Assembly: GCF_020883495.1 (NCBI RefSeq)
Contig: NZ_CP086610.1
Span: forward strand, 1,779,501 to 1,843,500
From: Shinella zoogloeoides
GTDB lineage: Bacteria; Pseudomonadota; Alphaproteobacteria; Rhizobiales; Rhizobiaceae
Length of the DNA: 64,000 bases
Reading direction: 5' to 3'
The translations under genes were made by a program, and so were the position numbers. Of the stretch, positions 1-7,084 are shown piece by piece. How positions within the stretch are numbered: position 1 is the first letter of the stretch; the number at the start of each line of letters is the position of its first letter. Below the pieces are notes generated by a model, which was not told where the DNA came from, made no database searches, and was given only the letters and a program-made list of their open reading frames with translations.

Positions 1-939
1 GCGCTCGCAGGTACCGTCGATCCCGCCGCCGAGGCGCAGGAGGCGACGGCCCGCACGCTGGCCGAAGCCTTCACCGCCTATCTGAAAGCCTGCAAATCCG
101 ATGAGCGTTCGCTCTCCACGCTCCCGCCCGGCCGTTTCCTGATGCCCGGCGACCTCGAAGGCTCGCCCGCCCTCACCTTCGCGCCGCTGCCGAACCTTAC
201 CAAGGGCACGCCCGCCAAGGGTTCGCTGCAGGCCATGATGGAGCGCCGCTACGAGGCCTACAAGACCCATGTGGTGCGCCCCTTCTTCCGCGAGCACTTC
301 GCCCGGCTCGACCGGCAGATCGTGCTCATCGACGCGCTGCAGGCGATCAATCGCGGCGCGGAGGCGGTACACGATCTGGAGCGGGCGCTCGGCGACGTGC
401 TCGATTGCTTCCGCGCCGGCACCAACAGCTTCCTCTCCTCCTTCGTCACGCGCCGCATCGACCGCATCGTGATCGCCGCGACCAAGGCGGACCACCTGCA
501 CCACGAAAGCCATCCCCGGCTGGAAGCGGTGACGCGCCGGCTGGTGGAACGCGCCATCGAGCGCATCGGCATGAGCGGCGCGGGCATCGAGGTGATGGCG
601 CTCGCCTCCGTGCGCGCCACCCGCGAGGCGACGGTCAAGCATGGCGGCGAGGAGCTGCCGGTCATCGTCGGCGTGCCGATGGCGGGCGAGAAAATCGACG
701 GCGAGACCTTCGACGGCGAACGGAAAACCGCGATATTTCCCGGGGACTTGCCGCAAAATCCGGATTCACTTTTCGAAGCGCTTGAATCGTCTCCTGAAGG
801 CGCGCCGCCGCACCCTCTCAACTTCGTGCGCTTCCGCCCGCCGCATATCGAGGAGACGGGCGGCGGCCTGAAACTGTCCGTGCCGCACATCAGGCTCGAC
901 CGCGCGCTGCAATATCTCATCGGAGACCGGCTCGCATGA
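1..939 (+). CDS. YcjX-family P-loop ATPase, C-terminal part (5' end outside window)
   Basis: The reading frame is open from base 1, so the gene starts upstream and about 312 C-terminal residues are visible. The segment GRFLMPGDLEGSPALTF and the following helical region match the YcjX (DUF463) family, predicted P-loop NTPases induced by envelope or heat stress in enterobacteria. The Walker A end of the protein lies outside the window. The stop codon overlaps the start of the next gene in an ATGA junction, giving the usual ycjX-ycjF translational coupling. The biochemical role of YcjX is unknown; family assignment is secure, function is not. Confidence 0.88.
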   Translation, partial: ALAGTVDPAAEAQEATARTLAEAFTAYLKACKSDERSLSTLPPGRFLMPGDLEGSPALTFAPLPNLTKGTPAKGSLQAMMERRYEAYKTHVVRPFFREHFARLDRQIVLIDALQAINRGAEAVHDLERALGDVLDCFRAGTNSFLSSFVTRRIDRIVIAATKADHLHHESHPRLEAVTRRLVERAIERIGMSGAGIEVMALASVRATREATVKHGGEELPVIVGVPMAGEKIDGETFDGERKTAIFPGDLPQNPDSLFEALESSPEGAPPHPLNFVRFRPPHIEETGGGLKLSVPHIRLDRALQYLIGDRLA

Positions 940-2003
940 ACGACCGCCCGCGCAAGCCCGCCGCCTTCACCCTGCCCGCCGATGCCTCGGCGATGGAGCC
1001 GCAAAGCGAAAAAAGGTCCCGCCCCCCGGCCGCCTTCGACGAGGCCGTGCGGCTGACGCCGGACGCCGAGGACCCGTTCATCGCCACCACCGCCGACCTA
1101 CCGGACTTCATGCCGCCGGTCGCAACCCCGCGCCCGCGCCGCCTCACGCTCGGCGGCATCGCGATGGGCGCGCTCGGCCTGCTCTTCTCGCTCGCCGTCG
1201 GCCTGTGGGTGGATGCGCTGATCCGCGACCTCTTCAGCCGCAACGACTGGCTCGGCTATCTCGCCCTCGCCGCCGCCGCAATCGCGGTGCTCGCCCTTCT
1301 CGGCGTGGTGCTGCGCGAACTCATCGGCCTTCGCCGCCTCGCCGCCGTGCAGGACCTCAAGCGCGACGTGATCGAGGCCGCCGCCTCGCCGAAACCCGCC
1401 GCCGGCCGCGCCATCGTCGGCCGCCTCGTCCATCTTCTCGCCGCCCGCCCGCAGACGGCGCGCGGCCGCGCACGGCTGGCCGAGACGGAGGGCGAGATCA
1501 TCGACGCCGCCCATCTCGTCGATCTTGCCGAACGGGAGCTGATGGAACCGCTGGACCGGGAGGCCCGCGCGCTGATCCTCGGCGCAGCCAAGCGCGTCTC
1601 CATCGTTACCGCCGTCAGCCCGCGCGCGCTGGTCGATCTCGGTTATGTGATCTACGAATGCAGCCGGCTGGTGCGCGGCATGGCGGAGCTTTACGGCGGC
1701 CGGCCGGGCAAGATCGGCATGCTGCGGCTGATGCGCGACGTCGTCGCCCATCTTGCCGTCACCGGCTCCATCGCCATGGGCGACAGCCTCGTGCAGCAGG
1801 TCCTCGGCCACGGGCTGGCGTCGAAGCTCTCCGCACGGCTCGGCGAAGGCGTGATCAACGGGCTGATGACGGCGCGCATCGGCATCGCCGCCATGGATCT
1901 CTGCCGTCCCATGCCCTTCCGCGCCCTGAAACGCCCGGGCATCGGCGATTTCATCGGCGACCTGACGCCGGGCGGCGGAAGCGGCCGCCGCGACGAGGCG
2001 TGA
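936..2003 (+). CDS. YcjF-family (TIGR01620/DUF697) inner-membrane protein
   Basis: 355 residues starting at the ATG inside the ATGA overlap with the YcjX gene. A polar N-terminal region of about 70 residues is followed by two hydrophobic segments (roughly residues 72-92 and 105-127). The soluble C-terminal half is helical and Gly/Ala-rich, typical of DUF697, ending in a PGGGSGRRDEA tail. YcjF partners YcjX in many proteobacteria and the coupled start implies fixed stoichiometry. A membrane-associated stress role is inferred from the pair; no activity is established. Confidence 0.88.
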   Translation: MNDRPRKPAAFTLPADASAMEPQSEKRSRPPAAFDEAVRLTPDAEDPFIATTADLPDFMPPVATPRPRRLTLGGIAMGALGLLFSLAVGLWVDALIRDLFSRNDWLGYLALAAAAIAVLALLGVVLRELIGLRRLAAVQDLKRDVIEAAASPKPAAGRAIVGRLVHLLAARPQTARGRARLAETEGEIIDAAHLVDLAERELMEPLDREARALILGAAKRVSIVTAVSPRALVDLGYVIYECSRLVRGMAELYGGRPGKIGMLRLMRDVVAHLAVTGSIAMGDSLVQQVLGHGLASKLSARLGEGVINGLMTARIGIAAMDLCRPMPFRALKRPGIGDFIGDLTPGGGSGRRDEA

Positions 2004-2151
2004 CCGGACGGCAACACCCCGTTTTTCAGGCGCCGACACCCCATCAAATGACGAAGGACAAGGCGGCGGGAAACCGTCCATTAACCATTTTCGCGCAAAT
2101 CTCGTTCCACCAAAGCAAGGCCGCAAGGCCCTCGCCCATCAAGGATCGTTC

Positions 2152-2700
2152 ATGTACCCGCGCACTTCTTTGATCGCCCGCGCCTCCGCAGCGGCCATTC
2201 TCGCAGCCACCGCCTTCGCCCTGCCGGCCACCGCCAGTCCGCGCGACAAGGCCTTCTTCGATCAGGTCGCCGGCAACTGGCAGGGCAGCGGCGAAATCGT
2301 CGCCGGCAAATACAAGGGCACCAAGTTCAACTGCGACCTGACGGGCGAAAGCGCGGTCGCCAAGAGCGCCGGCATCCAGCTCGACGGTTTCTGCCGCGTC
2401 GGCGTGTTCAAGCAGCCGATGTCGGCGCTGATCACCAAGGCCGGCGCCACCTACAAGGGCAAGTTCCTCGACGGCGCGGGCGGCAAGGGCCTCGACATCA
2501 CCTCCGGCCAGGTCAACGGCAACAAGGTGGTCGTCGGCATCAACCGCCAGAAGCTGAACGGCGCGATGATCGCCCGACTCGAAAGCGACAACAAGATGAA
2601 CATCACCATCTCGGTGAAGGTCGAGAACAAGATGGTGCCGGTCATCGGCCTGTCGCTCGACCGCAACCTCGACGACATCGCCGTCGGCTCGATCAAGTAA
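2152..2700 (+). CDS. Small secreted protein of unknown function
   Basis: 182 residues. A clear Sec signal peptide (basic start, hydrophobic Ala-rich core, likely cleavage after ALPATASP) precedes a beta-rich domain beginning FFDQVAGNWQGSGEIV. The GNWxGSGE opening and alternating Gly/Lys strands suggest a lipocalin-like or DUF1579-like periplasmic barrel, but I do not recognise a named family. The start has AAGGA about 6 nt upstream. The gene ends 3 nt before the convergent stop of folK, and a 148-nt gap upstream implies its own promoter. Function unknown. Confidence 0.75.
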   Translation: MYPRTSLIARASAAAILAATAFALPATASPRDKAFFDQVAGNWQGSGEIVAGKYKGTKFNCDLTGESAVAKSAGIQLDGFCRVGVFKQPMSALITKAGATYKGKFLDGAGGKGLDITSGQVNGNKVVVGINRQKLNGAMIARLESDNKMNITISVKVENKMVPVIGLSLDRNLDDIAVGSIK

Positions 2701-2703
2701 GCC

Positions 2704-3219
2704 TCAAGGCTTCCACCAGTCCGGGCCGGCGCTCGCCGGCTCGATGCCCGTAATATCCGCATCCCCCAGCCATTCCACGACCGTCCGCCCCGCAACCTCG
2801 AGCGTGGGCGCGACATCGGCAAGCGGCATCAGCACGAAGCCGCGCGCCGTCATGCGCGGATGCGGCAGTTCCAGCCGCCCCCCCGATTGCTCCACCCCCT
2901 CGAAGGTCAGAACGTCGATATCGATGGTGCGCGGCCCCCAACGCTCCTTGCGCTCGCGCTTCATCACGCGCTCGATATCGAGGCAGGTGTCGAGCAGGGC
3001 TTCGGGCGCGAGCGTCGTTTCTACCAGCGCACAGGCATTGAAGAACCAGTCCTGGTCCGTCTTGCCCCATGGCGGCGTCCTGTAAAGCCGCGACACGGCG
3101 AGGACGCGACTGTCCGCCCGCCCATCGAGCGCGCGCAGCGCCTCCGCCATCGCCTGCACCGGATCGCCGATATTGCCGCCGAGGCCGAGCGTCGCCTTGC
3201 GGAAACCCTCAGACGACAT
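2704..3219 (-). CDS. folK: 2-amino-4-hydroxy-6-hydroxymethyldihydropteridine pyrophosphokinase (HPPK)
   Basis: 171 residues, normal for FolK. It transfers pyrophosphate from ATP to 6-hydroxymethyl-dihydropterin, the substrate of dihydropteroate synthase in folate synthesis. Visible hallmarks are LGLGGNIGDP at the N-terminus, SRLYRTPPWG, DQDWFFNACALVET and the signature KERWGPRTIDIDVL with the metal-binding Asp residues. It is the last gene of folP-folB-folK, and its start overlaps the end of folB by 11 bp, so the two are translationally coupled. Cytosolic. Confidence 0.97.
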   Translation of the reverse strand: MSSEGFRKATLGLGGNIGDPVQAMAEALRALDGRADSRVLAVSRLYRTPPWGKTDQDWFFNACALVETTLAPEALLDTCLDIERVMKRERKERWGPRTIDIDVLTFEGVEQSGGRLELPHPRMTARGFVLMPLADVAPTLEVAGRTVVEWLGDADITGIEPASAGPDWWKP

Positions 3220-3577
3220 GGTCCACCGTCACCTGCACATAGTCGAGCACGCCGGGCACCGGCGCATTCGGCTTGCGCACGGTGATGCGGGCGCGGGAAA
3301 TCTGCGGGAAGCGTGCCGCAAGCACGGTGGCGATCTCCTGCGCCAGCGCCTCGATGAGATAGCGGCGCTGGCCGGTGACGATCTTCTCGATCTCCTGGAA
3401 GGCGACGCCGTAATCGACGGTGGATTCGATGGCGTCGTCGGAGAGCGGGCGCAAGGGCCGCACCTCCAGCTCCGCATCGACGAAGAAGCGCTGGCCCAGG
3501 AATTCCTCGGCATCGTGCAGGCCGTGCCGGGCGAAGAAGGCGCAGTTCTTGAGCGTGATCGTGTAGGTGGTGGTCAT
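3209..3577 (-). CDS. folB: Dihydroneopterin aldolase
   Basis: 122 residues, usual family length. It cleaves 7,8-dihydroneopterin to 6-hydroxymethyl-dihydropterin and glycolaldehyde, feeding FolK. The start MTTTYTITLKNCAFFARHGL contains the pterin-site region, followed by EFLGQRFFVDAEL and the YLIEALAQEIATVL helix typical of FolB. It sits 3 nt downstream of the folP stop and overlaps folK by 11 bp, the centre of a tight three-gene folate operon. Cytosolic homo-oligomer by family knowledge. Confidence 0.97.
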   Translation of the reverse strand: MTTTYTITLKNCAFFARHGLHDAEEFLGQRFFVDAELEVRPLRPLSDDAIESTVDYGVAFQEIEKIVTGQRRYLIEALAQEIATVLAARFPQISRARITVRKPNAPVPGVLDYVQVTVDHVV

Positions 3578-3580
3578 GAT

Positions 3581-4474
3581 CTATTCCTGTCTGGCTGGGT
3601 GAACGGCGTGCGCCTCGCGCTCCGTCACCTTGCGCCCCGCGGCGAGCATAGCATCCGCCATGGCAAGCGCATCCCTGTTGATTGCGACATCGTGCACCCT
3701 GAAGACCGCCGCGCCGGCGACGCGCAGCAGCGCCGTCGTGGCGGCCGTGCCGGCGTCCCGCTCCGCCGCCTCGCGGCCGGTCACGGCCCCGACGAAGCGT
3801 TTTCGCGAGGTGCCGGCGAGAATGGGCAGTTCGAAACCGTAAAGCTCGCCGAAGCGCGCCATCAGTTCGAGGTTCTCGTCCGTCTCCTTGGCGAAGCCGA
3901 AGCCGGGATCGAGCACCATGGCCTCCCGCTTCACCCCGGCCTCGCGGGCGATTTCCAGCGACCGGCCGAGGAAGAGATACTGGTCCTCCACCACGTCCGG
4001 CAGTTTCTCGCGGTCCCGCCCGGTATGCATGATGCAAAGCCCCGCCCCGGTTTGCGCCGCCACGCGGGCAATGCCCGGCTCCTTCTGCAAGCCATGAACG
4101 TCGTTGACGATATGCGCGCCGGCGGCGACGGCAAGCCGGGCCGTCTCCGCGCGGTAGGTGTCGACGGAAATGATGGCGTCGGTGGCGCCGGAAAGCGCCT
4201 CGATGACGGGCAGGATGCGATCCTGCTCCTCCAACGCCGTCACCGGCGCGGCGCCGGGCCGGGTCGATTCCCCGCCGATATCGACGATTTCCGCCCCCTC
4301 TTCCAGACAGAGGATCGCCTGCGCCACCGCCCTGTCGGCGCTGTCGAAGCGGCCGCCGTCGGAAAAGGAATCCGGCGTGACATTGACGATCGCCATCAGA
4401 ATGCCACGGGGACCGAGTTCCAGATGCCGGCCATGGGCCAGGGCCCAGCGCATGGGCGCGAACGGCGAGAACAT
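3581..4474 (-). CDS. folP: Dihydropteroate synthase
   Basis: 297 residues forming a TIM barrel that condenses 6-hydroxymethyl-dihydropterin pyrophosphate with p-aminobenzoate; the sulfonamide target. Both family signatures are present: IVNVTPDSFSDGG around residues 29-40 and GGESTRPGA around 68-76. The C-terminal GTSRKRF loop is also present. GGAA lies about 7 nt before the chosen ATG; the N-terminus MFSPFAPMRWALAHGRHL is somewhat longer than in E. coli but common in rhizobia. First gene of folP-folB-folK, with its promoter in the 144-nt gap shared with the divergent DUF922 gene. Confidence 0.97.
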   Translation of the reverse strand: MFSPFAPMRWALAHGRHLELGPRGILMAIVNVTPDSFSDGGRFDSADRAVAQAILCLEEGAEIVDIGGESTRPGAAPVTALEEQDRILPVIEALSGATDAIISVDTYRAETARLAVAAGAHIVNDVHGLQKEPGIARVAAQTGAGLCIMHTGRDREKLPDVVEDQYLFLGRSLEIAREAGVKREAMVLDPGFGFAKETDENLELMARFGELYGFELPILAGTSRKRFVGAVTGREAAERDAGTAATTALLRVAGAAVFRVHDVAINRDALAMADAMLAAGRKVTEREAHAVHPARQE

Positions 4475-4618
4475 GACGGTTTCCTTCCCCGATTAACCAG
4501 CGCCCCGGAAAGGGTGTTGCGCTCGCCGAGCCTATGCCCCAAGCTTAAGGGAAGTTCAACCGGCCCCGTCCGCCGGCACACCATCGGGCGACCGATGGCG
4601 AAAGGAATACAGATTTCG

Positions 4619-5227
4619 ATGACGTCCATCGCCCGCCTGATGGCCCTTGCCGCCCTCGCCTGCCTCCCCCTCCAGTCCGCCCATGCCGAGACCATCGCCT
4701 CCAAGAGCTATTCCTATTTTCCCATCGGCGGGCGCACGGCGGCCGAACTCGACGAGGAACTGTCGAAGCGCGGCCCGATGATGAAGCACAGCGGCGCGCG
4801 CCATCCAGGCGCCACGCGCATCAAATGGGGCGGCTCGGTCACCTATGTACGGCGCGGCGGCCGCTGCGCGGTGGGCGAGGCCAATGTCACGCTCTCCACC
4901 CAGATCATCCTGCCGCGCTGGAAGAACCGCAAGCGCGCCACACCTTCCCTCGCCCTCATCTGGGATACGCTCTCGCGCGATATCAAGCGCCATGAGGAGC
5001 GCCATGCGGAAATCGCGCGCAACCACGCCCGCGAATTGGAACGCACCTTGCGGAAACTGCCGCCGGAAGCCGATTGCGAGCGCATGCAGGCGCGCGTCGA
5101 CCGGGCGACCGCCGACGCCGTCGCCCGGCACGATGCCGATCAGGCGCGCTTCGACCGGATCGAGTCGAAGAACTTCAACGACCGGATGATGCGCCTGCTG
5201 ACGCACCGCCTCAAAAGCACCGACTGA
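4619..5227 (+). CDS. DUF922 secreted putative zinc-dependent protease
   Basis: 202 residues from the chosen ATG, which gives a clean signal peptide (MTSIARLMALAALACLPLQ, cleavage near SAHA). An in-frame ATG at 4595 would add eight polar residues; AAAGGA lies about 12 nt before 4619. The segment IKRHEERHAEIARNHARELE carries an HxxxH arrangement typical of DUF922, annotated as secreted zinc-dependent proteases. Conserved Tyr/Phe positions (KSYSYFPIGGRTAAEL) and two Cys residues also fit. Divergent from the folate operon. Substrate unknown; metalloprotease activity is a family-level prediction. Confidence 0.82.
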   Translation: MTSIARLMALAALACLPLQSAHAETIASKSYSYFPIGGRTAAELDEELSKRGPMMKHSGARHPGATRIKWGGSVTYVRRGGRCAVGEANVTLSTQIILPRWKNRKRATPSLALIWDTLSRDIKRHEERHAEIARNHARELERTLRKLPPEADCERMQARVDRATADAVARHDADQARFDRIESKNFNDRMMRLLTHRLKSTD

Positions 5228-5382
5228 GTAAAGCGCAGGCCGCTGCGCATGTATTTCCCGAAGTGTCGCCAGTGGAAAAGCCGCCCGTCAGGCGCGGGAC
5301 GGCATCGCATGCGTAAAATAACCGATGAATTCTAGCGATAGCGCAATTCCGCAAATCATCGTACTGTCAATCCAACAGTGAA

Positions 5383-5538
5383 CGGGAAGACGATCCTTCT
5401 TCCCGAAATGGCATGAAGCGGCTTCCAACAGGTTCTCCTGGCGCGTCCCAATAGAGCAGCAGGTGTCTCCTCCCTCTCCTGTCTGCGATGCGCCCTCCTG
5501 GCCTCGCTCGTCCTGACCGACCGGCGAGGCTCTTTTTT
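5383..5538 (+). ncRNA. Candidate trans-acting small RNA with anti-Shine-Dalgarno loop (alpha-r14/cuckoo-like)
   Basis: No protein gene fits 5228-5661. The plus strand shows ordered hairpins: a 7-bp stem CGGGAAG/CTTCCCG (5383-5389/5399-5405) and a short CAGG/CCTG stem (5429-5440). A third stem at 5456-5463/5478-5486 has a 14-nt loop that displays CTCCTCCC at 5467-5474. The end is an intrinsic terminator, GCCTCGC/GCGAGGC (5501-5507/5524-5530), followed by a T tract at 5533-5538. Further CTCCT motifs occur at 5435-5439 and 5494-5498. Looped CCUCCUCCC-type anti-Shine-Dalgarno motifs ending in a terminator define the alphaproteobacterial cuckoo family, including rhizobial alpha-r14 RNAs such as NfeR1. 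The 5' end is uncertain; the core could start near 5420. Confidence 0.55.
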
Positions 5539-5607
5539 GCCCGTCTATTCTACAGAAAACCGAAACTCTTCTTGCCGCCGGCAGAAGAAGACCGTCGCAC
5601 ACGCAAA

Positions 5608-5633
5608 CGGCCCGCATACTGCGATGCGGGCCG
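5608..5633 (-). terminator. Intrinsic terminator of the ferredoxin gene
   Basis: A perfect 10-bp stem (CGGCCCGCAT / ATGCGGGCCG, 6-nt loop) lies 28 nt beyond the ferredoxin stop. On the minus strand the stem is followed by a short TTT run. The T tract is weak, so efficiency is uncertain. Confidence 0.65.
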
Positions 5634-5661
5634 TTCGATCGAACATCGATGAAAAAAGATG

Positions 5662-5982
5662 TCAGGCCTGGCGTTCCGGCACGTGGACCACGAGCCCGTC
5701 GAGCGCATCCGACATCTTGATCTGACAGGAAAGACGCGAGGTGGGGCGAACCTCGTAGGCGAAGTCCAACATGTCCTCTTCCATCGCTTCCGGCGGGCCG
5801 ACGGTCGCGCTCCAGGCGTCGTCGACATAGACATGACAGGTCGCGCAGGCGCAGGCGCCGCCGCATTCGGCTTCGATGCCCGGCACGGAGTTGCGCACCG
5901 CGTTTTCCATGACCGTGGAGCCGTTGGCGACATCCAGTTCGTGGCGGGTGCCGTCGAAGGCGACGATGGTGAGTTTGCTCAT
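5662..5982 (-). CDS. 2Fe-2S ferredoxin (adrenodoxin-like)
   Basis: 106 residues, standard for bacterial adrenodoxin-type ferredoxins (FdxB/ferredoxin VI). Cluster ligands are visible in [15 protein letters not shown] (C-x5-C-x2-C) with the fourth Cys in [10 protein letters not shown]. The start [11 protein letters not shown] is chosen because upstream in-frame codons encode a low-quality Arg/Pro-rich extension. It is a soluble one-electron carrier, possibly for iron-sulfur assembly or a monooxygenase. No redox partner gene is adjacent, so the partner is unknown. Monocistronic, with its own terminator downstream. Confidence 0.93.
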   Translation of the reverse strand: MSKLTIVAFDGTRHELDVANGSTVMENAVRNSVPGIEAECGGACACATCHVYVDDAWSATVGPPEAMEEDMLDFAYEVRPTSRLSCQIKMSDALDGLVVHVPERQA

Positions 5983-6186
5983 GATGGGTTCCGGATCCTG
6001 TGAGGCTGCCCGAAGCGGGCGAATGATCGACCGGCGGAGGCTGGCCCGAGCCACCGGTTTTCCGGCGGTTGTTTCCAACAAAACCCCTCGCCAGTCAACA
6101 TCGCGCGCCCGGCCGGGTGCAGGCTGGCCCGGACGCGCCATCGACTTTTCCCGCCGCGCCGGGCCGCCCGGCGGGCGATACGCCGC

Positions 6187-6555
6187 TCAGCGGCAGAGTT
6201 TCAGGATGAAATTTTCCGCATCCACGACAGCCGCCGTGACGCCGGCAAGCGCGGCGGCATCCGCCGGGTCGTCCTCCAGCGCACCGGCCGCCTTGCTGAT
6301 CGCGACCGCGCCGACGGACTGGGCCGAGCCTTTCAGGCGATGAGCGGCAGCGGCGCGGGCCTCGCCCTCGGTGGCCGCCAGTTCCTTCATGCTTTCGCGG
6401 GCATGCCGCGCGAACATCTGCAACACTTCGAGTTCAAGCGCCTTGTCGCCCATGGTCTGGCGCGCAAGGTGTACCAGATCGATCGGCCGTCCCTTTGCGG
6501 GACAGGCGCCGCCTGCATTGTCGGGCGCTTCGAATGCGATGTTGAGCGCTGCCAT
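6187..6555 (-). CDS. Hpt (histidine phosphotransfer) domain protein
   Basis: 122 residues, essentially one Hpt four-helix domain. The phosphorylation motif is AAAHRLKGSAQSVGA, with the phospho-accepting His in HRLKGS; the N-terminal 25 residues are Pro/Gly-rich and probably disordered. AAGGA lies about 9 nt before the start. Hpt proteins relay phosphate between hybrid kinases and response regulators; no kinase or regulator gene is in the window. It is transcribed away from the GPR gene across a 529-nt gap. It is not ChpT, which is longer and dimeric with a degenerate ATPase domain. Partner unknown. Confidence 0.88.
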   Translation of the reverse strand: MAALNIAFEAPDNAGGACPAKGRPIDLVHLARQTMGDKALELEVLQMFARHARESMKELAATEGEARAAAAHRLKGSAQSVGAVAISKAAGALEDDPADAAALAGVTAAVVDAENFILKLCR

Positions 6556-7084
6556 TTGCCAATATCCTTATATACGCTACGTACGCTGTTTCGTTGTGAT
6601 GCACGCAGATGCCGGTGCGGCGGGGGCGCCTTGCGCCTGCCTTCGCCGGGGACACGGGAGTTTCATTCTGCGTGGCGGCGGCGCCTATCCGATTAAAAGA
6701 CGGCGCAAAATGGGCATGAATCGCAAACTATGGTTAACGGCTGAAAAATCGCCATTTTCTCAGGTTTTCCATCGCGATACAGATTCGGCCGATTTTAACT
6801 TCCTGTTAAGTTTCGGGCGAAGGGAGATGGCAATGAATTGTGTGATACAGGCTAATGTGTCACTACGATACGACCGGATACTCCCGGTGGATAAGCCGTG
6901 GGCGGAGATACACCGCTTCGCCTTTTCGGTCTATCGAGCGAATTTGGAATGAACGGCGGCCCGGACGCTGCTTGCCATGAGGGTATGCAGCAAGACCGGC
7001 CACCAACCGGACGGTTCGAATGCGCCCGAGCAGCGGCGGCGCGCATGAAGCCCGATCCCGGACATGGTAACGAGGCGTATCCGC
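6556..7084. other. 529-nt control region between the Hpt gene and GPR
   Basis: No convincing protein gene. It is visibly more AT-rich than its surroundings. It holds a TTAA-N7-TTAA box at 6795-6809 and another TTAAC half-site near 6734. A short open frame of 39 codons (6833-6952, start ATGAATTGT) has AGGGAG about 7 nt upstream. The Hpt promoter should lie in the left part and the GPR promoter in the right part. Confidence 0.6.
6795..6809 (+). promoter_or_regulatory. CtrA-type binding box TTAA-N7-TTAA
   Basis: The sequence TTAACTTCCTGTTAA matches the full CtrA consensus of two TTAA half-sites separated by exactly 7 nt. It lies 275 nt upstream of the GPR start and faces it. CtrA is the master cell-cycle regulator of alphaproteobacteria. 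Occupancy is inferred from motif match only. Confidence 0.6.

Noticed and set aside
3173..4618. Open frame joining the DUF922 protein to a 480-residue N-terminal extension across folB and folP
   Set aside because: The extension is antisense to well-recognised folate genes; the DUF922 protein has its own start and signal peptide at 4619.
6888..6897. DnaA-box-like GGTGGATAA near GPR
   Set aside because: Single site with a mismatch and no cluster; not evidence for an origin or DnaA control.
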